NCBI GenBank assembly: GCA_951812945.1
Contig: CATOTB010000001.1
Coordinates: 738,198 to 802,197, forward strand
Direction: 5' to 3'
DNA length: 64,000 nt
Source of the DNA: Candidatus Dadabacteria bacterium
GTDB taxonomy: Bacteria; Desulfobacterota_D; UBA1144; Nemesobacterales; Nemesobacteraceae
A program made the translations under genes and the position numbers. Every line of letters begins with the position of its first letter. Within the stretch, counting starts at the first letter, position 1. Under the pieces are notes generated by a model. That model did no database searches. It saw nothing but the letters and a program-made list of their open reading frames with translations, and was not told the origin of the DNA. Shown here in pieces: positions 53,988 through 63,969 of the stretch.

Positions 53988-55823
53988 ATGCACCGTCTCG
54001 TCACTTTTTTCCTTCCTGGACTTCTTTTTCTTCTTGCGCTTTCTTCCCTGACTTCCGGGCTCAACGCCGAGGAAGCGGAGAAAGACGAAACGGTTTTTAT
54101 ATCAGGGATCAGAATAAAGGGATTAAAAGATATAAAAACCGAGAAGGTAAAGGACTCCATGATTACCCCTTTTCCCTCAAGGAAGTTCTGGAAGGATCCC
54201 CCGGAATTCAATGAGCAATTCCTCGAGGATGATATAAAAAGGATAGAACAGGTTCTTAGGGAACATGGTTATTACGGTTCCACCGTGACCTATACGCTGG
54301 ATTTTCGGGATAGAAACCGAAAGGTGGACATAGAAATAACAGTGGACCAGGGAGACCCCGTAATGGTGAAGACCCTGAGTGTGGCAGTTCTGGGGGACCA
54401 GCCGGACGATTATGTCTCCGACGTCGCCAAAGTGATGATTCTGGAAGAGGGGGAAACCTTTTCACAGATAAGCTACCAGAGATCGAAAGTTCTTATCACG
54501 GAGCTGTTTTCCGAAAGGGGCTATCCTCTGGCGGATGTGAAATCTGAAGCGATTGTTAATCTGAGAAGCAGGGAGGTTAATGTTGAATTTGCCATTGATC
54601 CGGGTCAGCAATATTATTTCGGCGACGTAATATTCAAGGGGAATTCCAATATCGCTACCAGGCTCCTCGAGCGAGAGATAGAGCACGAAAAAGGAGACCT
54701 GTTCTCCCTATCAAGAACTCAGAAATCACGGGCGAACATTTTCGAGACGGGACTCTTTAATTCTGTTATAGTCGATACTGATTACGACGAGCAGAAACTT
54801 GAGGTTCAGACGACATACAGTGTTACCGAGAGAAAACTCGGAACCATAAGGTTTGGCGTCGGATATGCTACGGAGGACAATTTAAGGGCACAACTGTCCT
54901 GGAGCCAGAAGAATTTTCTCGACGGCGGAAAGACCCTTCAGGTTACTTCCAGTTATTCATCCCTGACTCGCGGTCTGCTGGCAAGACTCGATAAGCCTCA
55001 CCTAATCGGTAGAAATTCCAGTCTCGCTTTTCTGCTTGACGTGAGGAGGGATGACTTTCCGGGCTATGAGGGATTGAGCTTCGATTTCAACAGCACTGCG
55101 TCCAAGGAGTTTTTTGACTATCTTACGGTTTTCAGTTCCTTAAACGTCCTGTACGCGGACATAGAGTCCCAGGTGCTCAGAACGCCGATTGAAAGTGCCC
55201 GAGACAGCGTCTTCCTGACGGTTGTTGATCTGGGAGTTGAGTATGATGTGACCGACAGCCTTATAAATCCTACCAGGGGAATGCGGCTGTTTTTATTCGC
55301 GGAAAAGCCGATTCAGATCACCAGCTCCAACCGCACCGATTACCTGAAGTTCCTGGCAGAGTTAAGATACTACAAAAGCATTTCCGGAATCGTTCTGGGA
55401 AAAAGGGCGACGATCGGAAACATAAGCACAATTGGAGATACTGATCCGCTTGATGTGCCGATCTTCAAGAGGTTTTTCGCCGGAGGCAGCGCTAGCATGA
55501 GGGGCTATTCATTTCAACATCTGAGTCCGCTTAATCCAGACCGGGATCCTCTGGGGGGCAACTCCATGATCGTGGGCAATGCCGAGGCCCGCTTCGGGCT
55601 TTTTAACAAGCTTGGGGCGGTAGTTTTTTTCGATTACGGAAATGTTTACTCAAAGAGCTTTGGTTTCAGCGTTTTCGACCTGAGGTACGCGGCCGGGGCA
55701 GGATTGAGGTATCATACGATTATCGGGCCGATCAGGGCTGATTTCGGCTACCTTCTAAACCCCCAGTACGAGGAGAGGAACGACAGATTCAAGATTTTTA
55801 TAAGCATAGGGCAGGCCTTTTAG
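53988..55823 (+). CDS. Outer membrane BamA/TamA-family protein
   Basis: 611 residues from ATG 53988. A signal peptide ([16 protein letters not shown]) is followed by three POTRA-like domains (about 40-290; [20 protein letters not shown] is the first) and a 16-strand-like barrel (Omp85) with the lid motif [13 protein letters not shown] and a C-terminal Phe (ISIGQAF). The number of POTRAs and length match TamA rather than five-POTRA BamA. It helps insert outer-membrane proteins. Its stop overlaps the alaC stop on the other strand by 4 bases. Confidence 0.93.
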   Translation: MHRLVTFFLPGLLFLLALSSLTSGLNAEEAEKDETVFISGIRIKGLKDIKTEKVKDSMITPFPSRKFWKDPPEFNEQFLEDDIKRIEQVLREHGYYGSTVTYTLDFRDRNRKVDIEITVDQGDPVMVKTLSVAVLGDQPDDYVSDVAKVMILEEGETFSQISYQRSKVLITELFSERGYPLADVKSEAIVNLRSREVNVEFAIDPGQQYYFGDVIFKGNSNIATRLLEREIEHEKGDLFSLSRTQKSRANIFETGLFNSVIVDTDYDEQKLEVQTTYSVTERKLGTIRFGVGYATEDNLRAQLSWSQKNFLDGGKTLQVTSSYSSLTRGLLARLDKPHLIGRNSSLAFLLDVRRDDFPGYEGLSFDFNSTASKEFFDYLTVFSSLNVLYADIESQVLRTPIESARDSVFLTVVDLGVEYDVTDSLINPTRGMRLFLFAEKPIQITSSNRTDYLKFLAELRYYKSISGIVLGKRATIGNISTIGDTDPLDVPIFKRFFAGGSASMRGYSFQHLSPLNPDRDPLGGNSMIVGNAEARFGLFNKLGAVVFFDYGNVYSKSFGFSVFDLRYAAGAGLRYHTIIGPIRADFGYLLNPQYEERNDRFKIFISIGQAF

Positions 55824-57016
55824 TAGTCGTGGGGGCCCTGAAGAAGTTTTCTCACGCCCCTGGCAGCCTGAGTTATTCTGTTCTCGTTCTCAACAAGCGC
55901 GAGTCTTACGAATCCTTCTCCATAGTTTCCGAAGCCCACTCCGGGAGATACGGCGACTTTTGATTTCTCTATAAGCAGTTTCGAGAATTCGAGTGATCCC
56001 ATTTCCGCAAACTCTTCCGGTATCTGTGCCCATACAAACATGGTCGCTTTCGGTTTTGGAATTTCCCATCCGGCCCTTGCGAATGATTCGATCAGCTTAT
56101 CCCTTCTCGACTTGTAAGTGTCCCTTATAAGCTCCACATGCTGCTGGGGTCCGTTAAGAGCCGTGATCGCGGCTATCTGTATCGGCTGAAATATTCCGTA
56201 GTCAAGATAGCTTTTTATCCTTTTAAGTGCGGAAACGATTTCCGGATTTCCCACCATGAAGCCGACTCGCCAGCCGGGCATGTTGTAGGTTTTGGAAAGG
56301 GAGTAGAATTCCACCGCGACATCTTTGGCTCCTTTCACCTGCATTATGCTCGGAGCTTTGTATCCGTCGTAACACAGCTCTGCGTAAACCAGATCATGTA
56401 CCACGGTAAGACCCGTTTCATGTGCCAGATCACAGATTTTTTCGAAGAAATCAAGATCCATGACTTGTGTGGTCGGATTGTTGGGGAAGGAAAGAATAAG
56501 CACCTTGGGTTTCGGCCACACTTCCTTTATAGCTTTTTCTATCGACAGTATCAGGTCTTCTTTTTTCCCCATCGGGCAACTGTGGGTGTCTCCTCTGGCT
56601 ATGATTACGGAGTAGCTGTGTATTGGATAGGTCGGGTCGAGAACTATCGCTATATCTCCGGGGGAGAACATTGAAAGCATTAAATGGGATATGCCTTCCT
56701 TTGAGCCTATCGTGACGACAGCTTCTGAATCTGGATCAAGGTCAACGTCGTACTTTCTTCTGTACCAGTCGGTTATGGCCAGACGAAGCTTGGGCAGTCC
56801 GGCGGAAGTGGAGTACCTGTGGTTCCTGGGTTCCCTTACCGCCTCGCGCAGTTTTTCCACTATATGGTCCGGCGTGGCCTGATCAGGGTTTCCCATGCCG
56901 AGGTCGATTATATCTTCTCCCCTGGCGCGCGCCTGGTGCTTGAGTTCGTTGACTACGCCAAGTACGTATGGGGGAAGTCGGTTTATCAGGGAAAAATTGT
57001 AGTTCGGCCGGTTCAT
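55820..57016 (-). CDS. alaC: Alanine-synthesizing aminotransferase AlaC-type
   Basis: 398 residues, closely resembling E. coli AlaC along the whole chain ([67 protein letters not shown]). The PLP lysine is in [17 protein letters not shown]. AlaC makes alanine from pyruvate and glutamate; related LL-DAP aminotransferases share the fold, so this is the most likely but not the only role. Converges with the TamA-like gene. Confidence 0.92.
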   Translation of the reverse strand: MNRPNYNFSLINRLPPYVLGVVNELKHQARARGEDIIDLGMGNPDQATPDHIVEKLREAVREPRNHRYSTSAGLPKLRLAITDWYRRKYDVDLDPDSEAVVTIGSKEGISHLMLSMFSPGDIAIVLDPTYPIHSYSVIIARGDTHSCPMGKKEDLILSIEKAIKEVWPKPKVLILSFPNNPTTQVMDLDFFEKICDLAHETGLTVVHDLVYAELCYDGYKAPSIMQVKGAKDVAVEFYSLSKTYNMPGWRVGFMVGNPEIVSALKRIKSYLDYGIFQPIQIAAITALNGPQQHVELIRDTYKSRRDKLIESFARAGWEIPKPKATMFVWAQIPEEFAEMGSLEFSKLLIEKSKVAVSPGVGFGNYGEGFVRLALVENENRITQAARGVRKLLQGPHDY

Positions 57017-57130
57017 CGTATCTGCCCGTTTTTTGCTGGCACTATTCTATTATAAATGCTTATAATCTCAAGGCTGTGGGTGTCGAGATTGGTGTTTCCG
57101 GCGTCTTAGTGTCTGTGCGTAAGTACGTTA

Positions 57131-57139
57131 TGGTAGAAT
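57131..57139 (+). promoter_or_regulatory. Extended -10 promoter of rlpA, leaderless
   Basis: TGG then TAGAAT (57134-57139, five of six). The ATG at 57148 is only 8 bases later and lacks a ribosome site, so the message probably begins at or next to the start codon. Confidence 0.45.
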
Positions 57140-57147
57140 AATACTTT

Positions 57148-57813
57148 ATGATCTGGCTTAGATTTGCCGTTTTGGTAGCGCTTTTTCCTGTCAGCTGTAT
57201 TCCTTTCCTAGGTTCACCTAACTGGGAAAGCCGGGATATCTCTCGACCCAGATCAACGGATACCGTGCAGTACGGCAAGGCTTCTTGGTATGGGGACAAG
57301 GAGCATGGCAAGAGGTCTGCAAGCGGCGAAGTATTCAACAGAAATGCCTATACTGCGGCCCACAAGGAGCTTCCTTTTGGTACCGTCGTACGTGTTACAA
57401 ATCGCGAAAACGGCAGGCAGGTAAAGGTCAGGATAAATGACAGGGGTCCTTACGTAAGGGGCAGGGTGATAGATCTCTCCTATGCGGCTGCGAAGTCCAT
57501 CGGACTCGTTAGAAGCGGTGTTGCGGAGGTGAAAGTAGAAGTACTGTCGACCCCCTCTGAAAGATCAGAAAGCCTTTTCGTCTCGCTCTACACAGTTCAG
57601 GCCGGCTCTTTTCGAAACAAGAAGGCTGCCAACGAACTCAGAAGAAAGATTTCGCGTGTCACGGACGAAGAGGTGAGAGTGGAATCTTTTGCCTTTGAGG
57701 GGAATACTTATTACAGGGTTAGGGTGGGCAGGTTCAAAAAAAGGAAGGATGCCGAGAGGCTTCGCGTAGTTTTGAGAAAGCGGGGATACTCAGCCAGAAT
57801 ATACGTTGAATGA
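57148..57813 (+). CDS. rlpA: RlpA-like lytic transglycosylase lipoprotein
   Basis: 221 residues. Lipobox PVSC puts the lipid on Cys 17. A double-psi beta-barrel RlpA domain follows (KASWYGDKEHGKRSASGEVF, TAAHKELPFGTVVRVTN, INDRGPYVRGRVIDLS with the catalytic Asp), then a C-terminal SPOR domain (YTVQAGSFRNKKAANELRRK) that binds denuded peptidoglycan at the septum. It cleaves naked glycan strands. Intact; panB begins 36 bases later. Confidence 0.94.
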   Translation: MIWLRFAVLVALFPVSCIPFLGSPNWESRDISRPRSTDTVQYGKASWYGDKEHGKRSASGEVFNRNAYTAAHKELPFGTVVRVTNRENGRQVKVRINDRGPYVRGRVIDLSYAAAKSIGLVRSGVAEVKVEVLSTPSERSESLFVSLYTVQAGSFRNKKAANELRRKISRVTDEEVRVESFAFEGNTYYRVRVGRFKKRKDAERLRVVLRKRGYSARIYVE

Positions 57814-57849
57814 CCTCCGAGAGTTTCGAAAAAGGGGCAATGTCGGATA

Positions 57850-58650
57850 ATGAAGAAGCTTAGAACAACTGATTTCCTCAAGATGAAAGAGCGGGGCGAG
57901 AAGATCGCCATGATAACGGCCTACGACGCAACCATTGCCGCGATAGTGGACGCGGCGGGAGTGGACATGGTCTTGGTCGGGGATTCTCTCGGCAATGTGG
58001 TTCAGGGACTTGAAGATACTCTTTCTGTTACGCTTGATGAAATGATTTATCACACGAAAATTGTCTCAAGAGGTGTAGCCCGCGCTCACTTGTGCTCGGA
58101 TATGCCTTTTCTTTCCTATCACAAATCTCCCGAAGACTCTATAGAGAGCGCCGGCAGGCTTTTAAAGGAAGGGAGGGCCGAATCGGTCAAGCTTGAGGTG
58201 AATGATGCCTACGTTGATACCGTGTATCGCATCCAAAAAGCAGGAATTCCCGTTGTTGCCCATATAGGACTTTGTCCGCAGTCGGTTCATGTAATGGGTG
58301 GTTACAAAGTACAGGGAGGTTTGCCAGGCGAGCGCGAAGCACTTTTGAATCTGGCCAAGTCCTGTGAACAGGCAGGTGCTTTTATGGTGGTTATCGAAAG
58401 CGTTTTATCGGGGGTGGCCAGAGATATTACCCAAGGTCTCGGAATACCGACCGTCGGAATAGGTTCCGGGACGGATTGCGACGGACAGGTGCTTGTTATA
58501 AACGATATGATCGGCCTTACGCCGGAGCCGCTTCCCAAGTTTGTCAAGAAATACGCTAAGGTTGCGGACACAATCTCCGATTCAACAAAGAAATACGTGA
58601 AAGAGGTAAAAAAAGGAACTTTCCCCTCGCAGGAGCAGTCTTATGGGTAG
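57850..58650 (+). CDS. panB: Ketopantoate hydroxymethyltransferase
   Basis: 266 residues. KIAMITAYDATIAAIVDAAG, VGDSLGNVVQGLEDT (metal Asp) and IGLCPQSVHVMGGYKVQG are PanB signatures, with the catalytic Glu in VIESVL. It makes ketopantoate from alpha-ketoisovalerate and methylene-THF. Its 3' end overlaps panC by 8 bases. Confidence 0.97.
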   Translation: MKKLRTTDFLKMKERGEKIAMITAYDATIAAIVDAAGVDMVLVGDSLGNVVQGLEDTLSVTLDEMIYHTKIVSRGVARAHLCSDMPFLSYHKSPEDSIESAGRLLKEGRAESVKLEVNDAYVDTVYRIQKAGIPVVAHIGLCPQSVHVMGGYKVQGGLPGEREALLNLAKSCEQAGAFMVVIESVLSGVARDITQGLGIPTVGIGSGTDCDGQVLVINDMIGLTPEPLPKFVKKYAKVADTISDSTKKYVKEVKKGTFPSQEQSYG

Positions 58651-59500
58651 CGCGGGAACGCTTTCCGTGCTCAACAGTCCTTCCGACATGAAGAAGGTTT
58701 CCGATGCCTGCAGAAAAGCGGGCAAAAAACTTGGCTTTGTTCCCACCATGGGGGCCTTGCACCAGGGGCATATAAGTCTCGTTGAGGAATCGGTGAGAAG
58801 GGCGGACGTGACGGCTGCAAGCGTTTTTGTCAACCCTACGCAGTTTGGGCCCGGCGAGGACTTTGATCGTTATGAGAGGGACTACAAAGGCGATGTGGAA
58901 AAACTTGTCCGCTGCGGCGTAAACTACCTGTTCTATCCGGATATAAGCGATATTTATCCCGACGGTTTTCAGACCACGGTTTCAGTGGGAACCTTGGGGG
59001 ACTGCCTCTGTGGTCCTTTCAGACCCGGACATTTTGACGGGGTAGCAACGGTTGTGCTTAAGCTGTTTAACATTGTCCGCCCGGATTTTGCTGTATTTGG
59101 AAGAAAGGACTACCAGCAGCTTAAGATTATCCAGAAAATGGTGCGGGATTTGGATATGGACATTGAAATAGTGGAAATGCCGATAGTGCGGGAACCGGAC
59201 GGACTTGCGATGAGTTCAAGAAACGCTTACCTAGGTGAGGAGCAGAGAATCAGGGCGGCCGCGGTGAACAAAGCCCTGCGTGAAGTCAGGAAAAAGTTCA
59301 AAAGCGGTTGCGATGACTGCAAAATGCTGCTTGCCGAGGCGAATCGGGTATTGCGCATGGCGCAAATTAATGATATCAATTATATTGAGATAAGAGACCC
59401 GGAAACCCTTGAGCTCCGGCACAGAGCCATGGAGGGTGACTTGGTGGCGCTGGCTGTTAGGGTGGGCGAGACCAGGCTTATCGATAATATTGTGCTTTAA
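58643..59500 (+). CDS. panC: Pantothenate synthetase
   Basis: 285 residues. GFVPTMGALHQGHISLVEES (HIGH-type His), VFVNPTQFGPGEDFDRY and FGRKDYQQLKIIQKMV, then a later SSRNAYL, are all PanC motifs. It joins pantoate and beta-alanine with ATP. It overlaps panB and is 10 bases before panD. Confidence 0.97.
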   Translation: MGSAGTLSVLNSPSDMKKVSDACRKAGKKLGFVPTMGALHQGHISLVEESVRRADVTAASVFVNPTQFGPGEDFDRYERDYKGDVEKLVRCGVNYLFYPDISDIYPDGFQTTVSVGTLGDCLCGPFRPGHFDGVATVVLKLFNIVRPDFAVFGRKDYQQLKIIQKMVRDLDMDIEIVEMPIVREPDGLAMSSRNAYLGEEQRIRAAAVNKALREVRKKFKSGCDDCKMLLAEANRVLRMAQINDINYIEIRDPETLELRHRAMEGDLVALAVRVGETRLIDNIVL

Positions 59501-59510
59501 GAGGTTGGTA

Positions 59511-59903
59511 ATGCAAAGAGTACTCCTAAAATCCAAGATACACAGAGTCACGGTAACCGATGCCGAGCTGGAATACGAAGGGAGTCTTACGCTTGATAGA
59601 AATCTCATGGACGCTGCGGATCTGCTTCCCTATGAAGAGATTCACATCTTCAACTTGACCAACGGCCACCGTTTTTCAACCTACGTGATTGAAGGCGTGA
59701 GAGGTTCAAACACGGTTTGTGTAAACGGCGCGGCGGCCCATCTTGCGAGAAAGGGCGACTGCCTGATAATAGCGGATTTTGCCATCTATGATGAAGAGCA
59801 GAGCAAAACCCACAGACCCAGGCTTATATACGTGGATGAGATGAACAATATAAGCAGCATAAAATCTGGAATTAGCACTCTTAAACTTGCGACCGACGGG
59901 TAA
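59511..59903 (+). CDS. panD: Aspartate 1-decarboxylase precursor
   Basis: 130 residues. Gly 24-Ser 25 in LEYEGSLTLD is the self-cleavage site that leaves the pyruvoyl group on the alpha chain, and NLTNGHRFSTYVIEG and NGAAAHLARKGDCLII are family signatures. It makes beta-alanine for PanC. ATG 59511 fixes the family N-terminus (MQRVLLKSKIHRVTVT). panB-panC-panD form one unit. Confidence 0.96.
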   Translation: MQRVLLKSKIHRVTVTDAELEYEGSLTLDRNLMDAADLLPYEEIHIFNLTNGHRFSTYVIEGVRGSNTVCVNGAAAHLARKGDCLIIADFAIYDEEQSKTHRPRLIYVDEMNNISSIKSGISTLKLATDG

Positions 59904-59955
59904 TTTGCCCTTGTTTCGGGTGGAATCCGCGTAAAACTCACAGATTAGAGGTTGT

Positions 59956-59984
59956 TTGACATAGCTGGCTCCTGTAGTTACATT
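59956..59984 (+). promoter_or_regulatory. Promoter of the nucleotidyltransferase/CDP-AP pair
   Basis: TTGACA at 59956-59961 and TACATT at 59979-59984 with a 17-base spacer. TATAAT at 60057-60062 could serve as a second -10 nearer the gene at 60102. The remaining gap shows no gene. Confidence 0.5.
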
Positions 59985-60101
59985 AGGGTTCGGGAGGGTG
60001 TTGTGGAAGCAGGGCGCTGGGCTTCGTGTATTTCACTGAAGTTATAACCGCTGCTTTATAATTCTACGGGCGTATGGCCCTCTATTTAAAAGACCTGATT
60101 T

Positions 60102-60884
60102 ATGAAAGCTATAATACTTGCAGCGGGTAGGGGAACTAGGCTATACCCTTACACTCACGACAAGCCCAAATGTCTTCTTGATATTGGGAACATATCCATA
60201 CTTGAGCACCAGATAAACCTTATAAGAGACTGCGGCATAAACGAAGTAGTGATTGTCGTAGGTTTCGGTTTTGAAAGGGTGGAGGATTTCCTGAGAAGCT
60301 ATGACGGCTTGGGGATGAGAATCAACACTCTTTATAACCCTTTCTACCAGTCCACAAACAGCCTTGTGTCTCTGTGGATAGCCCGAAGCGAATTTGATGA
60401 AGACTTGGTGGTTATGAACGGAGACGATGTATACGAGATAGGTGTTTTGGACAAGGTGCTTTCGGTAAGGGATGAGAAGATTTGTCTTCCCATAAAGAAG
60501 AGGCCTCGCTACGAGAGGGAAGACATGAAAGTTGTTGTTGACGACAGCAGGATTACGAAGATCAGCAAGGAGATATCAAACGCCGAGACCTCCGCTGAAT
60601 CGGTCGGCATAAGAGTGTTCAGGGATACTGGAGTAGAGCTGCTCAAAAGAGCGGTTGAGGAAGAGATGAGAAATCCCGGTGCCGAGGGGAAATGGTACAT
60701 TTCCTCAATACACAGGCTTATAAACAAGGGGTATAAAATCAAGCCTCTAGATATAGGCGAGCTTTACTGGATGGACGTTGACTGTCCACTTGATCTTTTC
60801 AGGGCGAGGAAGCAGGCTGACAGGTTCTTGAAAAAGGAATATCGCGTGCCAAGCCTTCTGAGAGTCGTTGACTCCTCTGAATAA
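60102..60884 (+). CDS. Sugar- or choline-phosphate nucleotidyltransferase (LicC-like)
   Basis: 260 residues of the nucleotidyltransferase GT-A fold: MKAIILAAGRGTRLYPYTHD with the NTP-binding GxGxR, KPKCLLDIGN, and a QSTNSLVSLW and VMNGDDVYE segment typical of LicC/phosphocholine cytidylyltransferases. The product would be a CDP- or NDP-linked head group. It is followed six bases later by a nucleotidyltransferase/CDP-alcohol phosphotransferase fusion, so the two likely act in sequence. Substrate is not determined. Confidence 0.85.
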   Translation: MKAIILAAGRGTRLYPYTHDKPKCLLDIGNISILEHQINLIRDCGINEVVIVVGFGFERVEDFLRSYDGLGMRINTLYNPFYQSTNSLVSLWIARSEFDEDLVVMNGDDVYEIGVLDKVLSVRDEKICLPIKKRPRYEREDMKVVVDDSRITKISKEISNAETSAESVGIRVFRDTGVELLKRAVEEEMRNPGAEGKWYISSIHRLINKGYKIKPLDIGELYWMDVDCPLDLFRARKQADRFLKKEYRVPSLLRVVDSSE

Positions 60885-60890
60885 TCTGCC

Positions 60891-62240
60891 ATGAAAAATG
60901 CTATCGTACTTTGTTCTGGCACGGGAACAAACGGTGAGGATCTGTCCAGATTCCCAGGCAAATCGATAGCGCAAGTCCCCCAACTGAAAAGAATTATAAT
61001 AAATTGCCAGCGTGTCGGGATTGAGCAGTTTTATATAATTACCGATAACGCGGGTTTTCTGAAAAACCTTCTTATAGATGACCCCAGGATTACATCGGAC
61101 ATAAACTGGGTCTTGCCCGGAGGGTCAGTATCGATAGATTCGGGCAGGGTGCTTATTCTAGAATCTTCCCTGGTTATCACAAACTCTGGTTTTCTTGAGA
61201 AATTCGTCCGTGATTCGGCTGATTGCCGAGAGAATGAATTCTCCGTCCTTGTTAACCAAGACGCTGATCCTGTTGTTGGTATGGACAGGGAAACAGGTTA
61301 CGTAAACAGGTATTTCGGTGGAGGAAGCAGCGTCTTAGGGGCTTTTTCCGTAAATTCCACGGAAGTCTCTGCGGTTCTTTCGGCTGCCGGACTTGATACT
61401 TGGCTTGGCGAAAAAGCAACACGGCGCCACATCAGAATCTTCGGTGCCGACAGTGGGTATTGGTACCGTCTTTCTGATACTGCAGAATCTCGAAAAGAAG
61501 CGGAGAGAATCATTTTTTCCCACGTGGGTAAAACGGCCACAGGGTGGATAGCCAGGAATATAAACGGCAGGATGTCTCTTCCCCTGAGCAAGCTCCTGAT
61601 ACGAACGCCCCTTACACCTAACGCGGTAAGCGTTCTGATTAACCTGATCGGAGTGCTCTGCGGGCCGTTTTATGCTCTTGGTTATCCGGTACTCGGAGCT
61701 CTTTTCATGCAGGTGGCAACCGTTTTGGACAGGTGTGACGGGGAAGTCGCGAGAATAAAGCTTATGGAGACGAAAAAGGGACAGTGGGTTGATACCATAA
61801 GTGATCAGTTCACCGTGCTTTCTTTCCTGATCGGAGTTCCTGTTGGGTATTACCTTCAGACCGGAAGCACCGTTGCGATTGTGCTCGGAAGCTATAACAT
61901 CATCGTTTTCATCCTGTTTCTGATATGGTCGTTCTACTTTCTGATAAAGTATACAAATTCCGGCAGCTTGGTTGCCTACTTTGAAGTTGACAAGCACATC
62001 AATCCCGAAGAACTCTCCGTTCTGAGAAAACTGATTGCGCACCTTCGTCCCCTGGGCAGAAGAAATTATTATTCGGCCGGGCTAGTTCTCATAGCGATAA
62101 TCGGAGGAAATTCCCTGGTTCTTTTCGCTACGTCTTTTGCACTGACTTTCTTTTTGCTGCATCAGCTTGAAGATGTTGTAAGGATTTTCCGTCTTGGAAA
62201 ACCCGAAGAGGTTTTTCATGAAGAAACGGAACAGAGTTAA
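60891..62240 (+). CDS. Nucleotidyltransferase-like/CDP-alcohol phosphatidyltransferase fusion
   Basis: 449 residues. The N-terminal 220 residues have a nucleotidyltransferase-like outline but a worn signature (AIVLCSGTGTNG rather than LAAGRGTR, with a PGKS), so catalysis there is doubtful. The C-terminal half has about six membrane helices and the full CDP-alcohol phosphotransferase motif beginning DRCDGEVAR near residue 280, followed by GQWVDTISD, which holds all the metal Asp residues. The layout resembles IPCT/DIPPS enzymes that make di-inositol phosphate, and phospholipid head-group synthases. Product is unknown; the upstream LicC-like gene would provide the activated donor. Confidence 0.82.
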   Translation: MKNAIVLCSGTGTNGEDLSRFPGKSIAQVPQLKRIIINCQRVGIEQFYIITDNAGFLKNLLIDDPRITSDINWVLPGGSVSIDSGRVLILESSLVITNSGFLEKFVRDSADCRENEFSVLVNQDADPVVGMDRETGYVNRYFGGGSSVLGAFSVNSTEVSAVLSAAGLDTWLGEKATRRHIRIFGADSGYWYRLSDTAESRKEAERIIFSHVGKTATGWIARNINGRMSLPLSKLLIRTPLTPNAVSVLINLIGVLCGPFYALGYPVLGALFMQVATVLDRCDGEVARIKLMETKKGQWVDTISDQFTVLSFLIGVPVGYYLQTGSTVAIVLGSYNIIVFILFLIWSFYFLIKYTNSGSLVAYFEVDKHINPEELSVLRKLIAHLRPLGRRNYYSAGLVLIAIIGGNSLVLFATSFALTFFLLHQLEDVVRIFRLGKPEEVFHEETEQS

Positions 62241-62313
62241 TCCGGCAGCAATACCGACCAGTTCCCAAGTAAGGTAAAAGGACGTTTTTTGCTCTGCTCC
62301 TGCGCTGTGGCAG

Positions 62314-62412
62314 CTATCTGGGATTTCTGTGGAATTTTATCAGGCAGAAAGAGAGAAGACTCAAGACACTTCCCCACGAGATGAACATAAATAGCGCGGC
62401 GGCGAAATCCAT
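62314..62412 (-). CDS. MetS-like small subunit of the NSS transporter
   Basis: A 32-residue peptide: MDFAAALFMFISWGSVLSLL, one membrane helix, ending in basic KFHRNPR. It starts immediately after the transporter stop (TAAATG), and AGGAGG within the transporter's end serves as its ribosome site. MetS of MetPS (methionine/alanine NSS importers) is likewise a tiny one-helix subunit encoded after the transporter. Sequence is divergent, so identity rests on position, size and shape. Confidence 0.7.
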   Translation of the reverse strand: MDFAAALFMFISWGSVLSLLSFCLIKFHRNPR

Positions 62413-63969
62413 TTATCTTTCCCTCCTACCGGCAATATAAACCATAACTGCTAGGACAACAAACAGTCCCAGGATATAGAATCTCGCGAACCAGATGTTC
62501 CAGCTGGCAGCTCCGATTATTGAAGGCAGGCTGCTGTACCCCCACCAAGATATGAGAATCAGCAGGAAAAATGGTGTTATGTATTTGAGAATGTAGTAAA
62601 AAACACGGGGTGCTTTTATAAATCCTCCGGCGTTTATCTCATGCCAGGCCTTCTCGGATCCGAATACCCACATGAACATCACTATTTCAATGAATCCGAA
62701 AACGACAAGCATTATGGTTCCGGCCCAGAAATCCCATTCATCAAGAACCTGACTTATCAGTATCACGGGAAGGACGCTTACTATTATTACCAGCATGGTG
62801 TATACGACCGCTCTTTGTCTTGAGATGGCGAATTCGTCCTGAAGGAACGTTACCACGGGATACGCTATCGCTACGGATGAGGTCATGCCAGCGAAAAACA
62901 GGAGAAAAAACCACAAAAATCCGAAGATTCTCCCCGTCTCAATGCCTCCCAAGTTTCCTGAAATACTGCTGAACACTGCGGGGAGGCTTACGAATCCTAG
63001 GCTGAAAGCTCCTGACTGCGCTACTGTGACCACGCTTGCGACTCCGAAAAACGCTACCGCCGCCGGAATAGCTATGGAACCCCCGAGAACTATTTCCACC
63101 GTTTCGTTAAGAGTTGCCGAAGTCAGACCACTTAGCGTTACATCATCGTCGATCTTTATGTAGGACGCGTACGCCACTATTGCCCCGAAGGCCAGACTCA
63201 GCGTGAAGAAAATCTGTCCGGCCGCCGCTATCCATACTTTCGGGTTTTTAAGAGCTTCAAAGTCCGGATTCCAGAGAAAGTTAAGGCCCTCGGCCGCCGT
63301 TCCGTAATCAGTTTTAAGCGTCAGAGTCTTTACTACGAGTATTATCGCCAGAACAAACAACATGGGAAGGGCGTACTTGACGAATACCTCTATGCCTCCA
63401 GATATTCCTTTCAGCATGATGTAGAAGTTTGCAGCGATTGTGATTATAAAGGCGGTGATAGCCATCTTGGAAGGGGTGAGAAACACTCCGTCTCCCGCGC
63501 CGAGGTAATTGGCAAGAAAACTGCTGTATGGTTTTACATACTCAGAGGCGTTTGAAACTGCCCCCGGATCAAGGCTGGGATTGCTCCCCAAGAGAAAGTG
63601 CAAGGCGTATCCCAAGGTCCACGATTCGATGTAAACATAGTAGATTGTTACTACAAGCGGTATCCAGAGTCCTATAACGCCAAGCATTCTGGAAGCGGGA
63701 CTTTTCCAGAAAAGATTGAATATCGCGGGGGTTGTTCCATGCCCGCGGGACCCTCCGTACCTTCCCATTCCCCATTCCATCCACATGATCGGAATTCCTA
63801 TCATAATGAATGCTATGAAATAGGGAATCATAAAAGCGCCGCCGCCGTTTTCTGCGGCCTGCGTGGGAAATCTAAGGAAGTTGCCAAGACCTATGGCGTT
63901 GCCCGCCATGGCTAATATAAGGCCTGTCTTGGTCGCCCAAGCGTCCCTGTTGTTAGAGCCATTTTTCAT
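62413..63969 (-). CDS. Sodium-dependent transporter, NSS family
   Basis: 518 residues with about 12 membrane helices. [20 protein letters not shown] is the first-helix signature of neurotransmitter:sodium symporters, with the Na+-binding residues near [28 protein letters not shown] follows. These take up amino acids or similar solutes with sodium. A MetS-like peptide follows, as for the methionine importer MetP, so an amino acid is the likely substrate. The start at 63969 lies 31 bases from the window end. Confidence 0.93.
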   Translation of the reverse strand: MKNGSNNRDAWATKTGLILAMAGNAIGLGNFLRFPTQAAENGGGAFMIPYFIAFIMIGIPIMWMEWGMGRYGGSRGHGTTPAIFNLFWKSPASRMLGVIGLWIPLVVTIYYVYIESWTLGYALHFLLGSNPSLDPGAVSNASEYVKPYSSFLANYLGAGDGVFLTPSKMAITAFIITIAANFYIMLKGISGGIEVFVKYALPMLFVLAIILVVKTLTLKTDYGTAAEGLNFLWNPDFEALKNPKVWIAAAGQIFFTLSLAFGAIVAYASYIKIDDDVTLSGLTSATLNETVEIVLGGSIAIPAAVAFFGVASVVTVAQSGAFSLGFVSLPAVFSSISGNLGGIETGRIFGFLWFFLLFFAGMTSSVAIAYPVVTFLQDEFAISRQRAVVYTMLVIIVSVLPVILISQVLDEWDFWAGTIMLVVFGFIEIVMFMWVFGSEKAWHEINAGGFIKAPRVFYYILKYITPFFLLILISWWGYSSLPSIIGAASWNIWFARFYILGLFVVLAVMVYIAGRRER

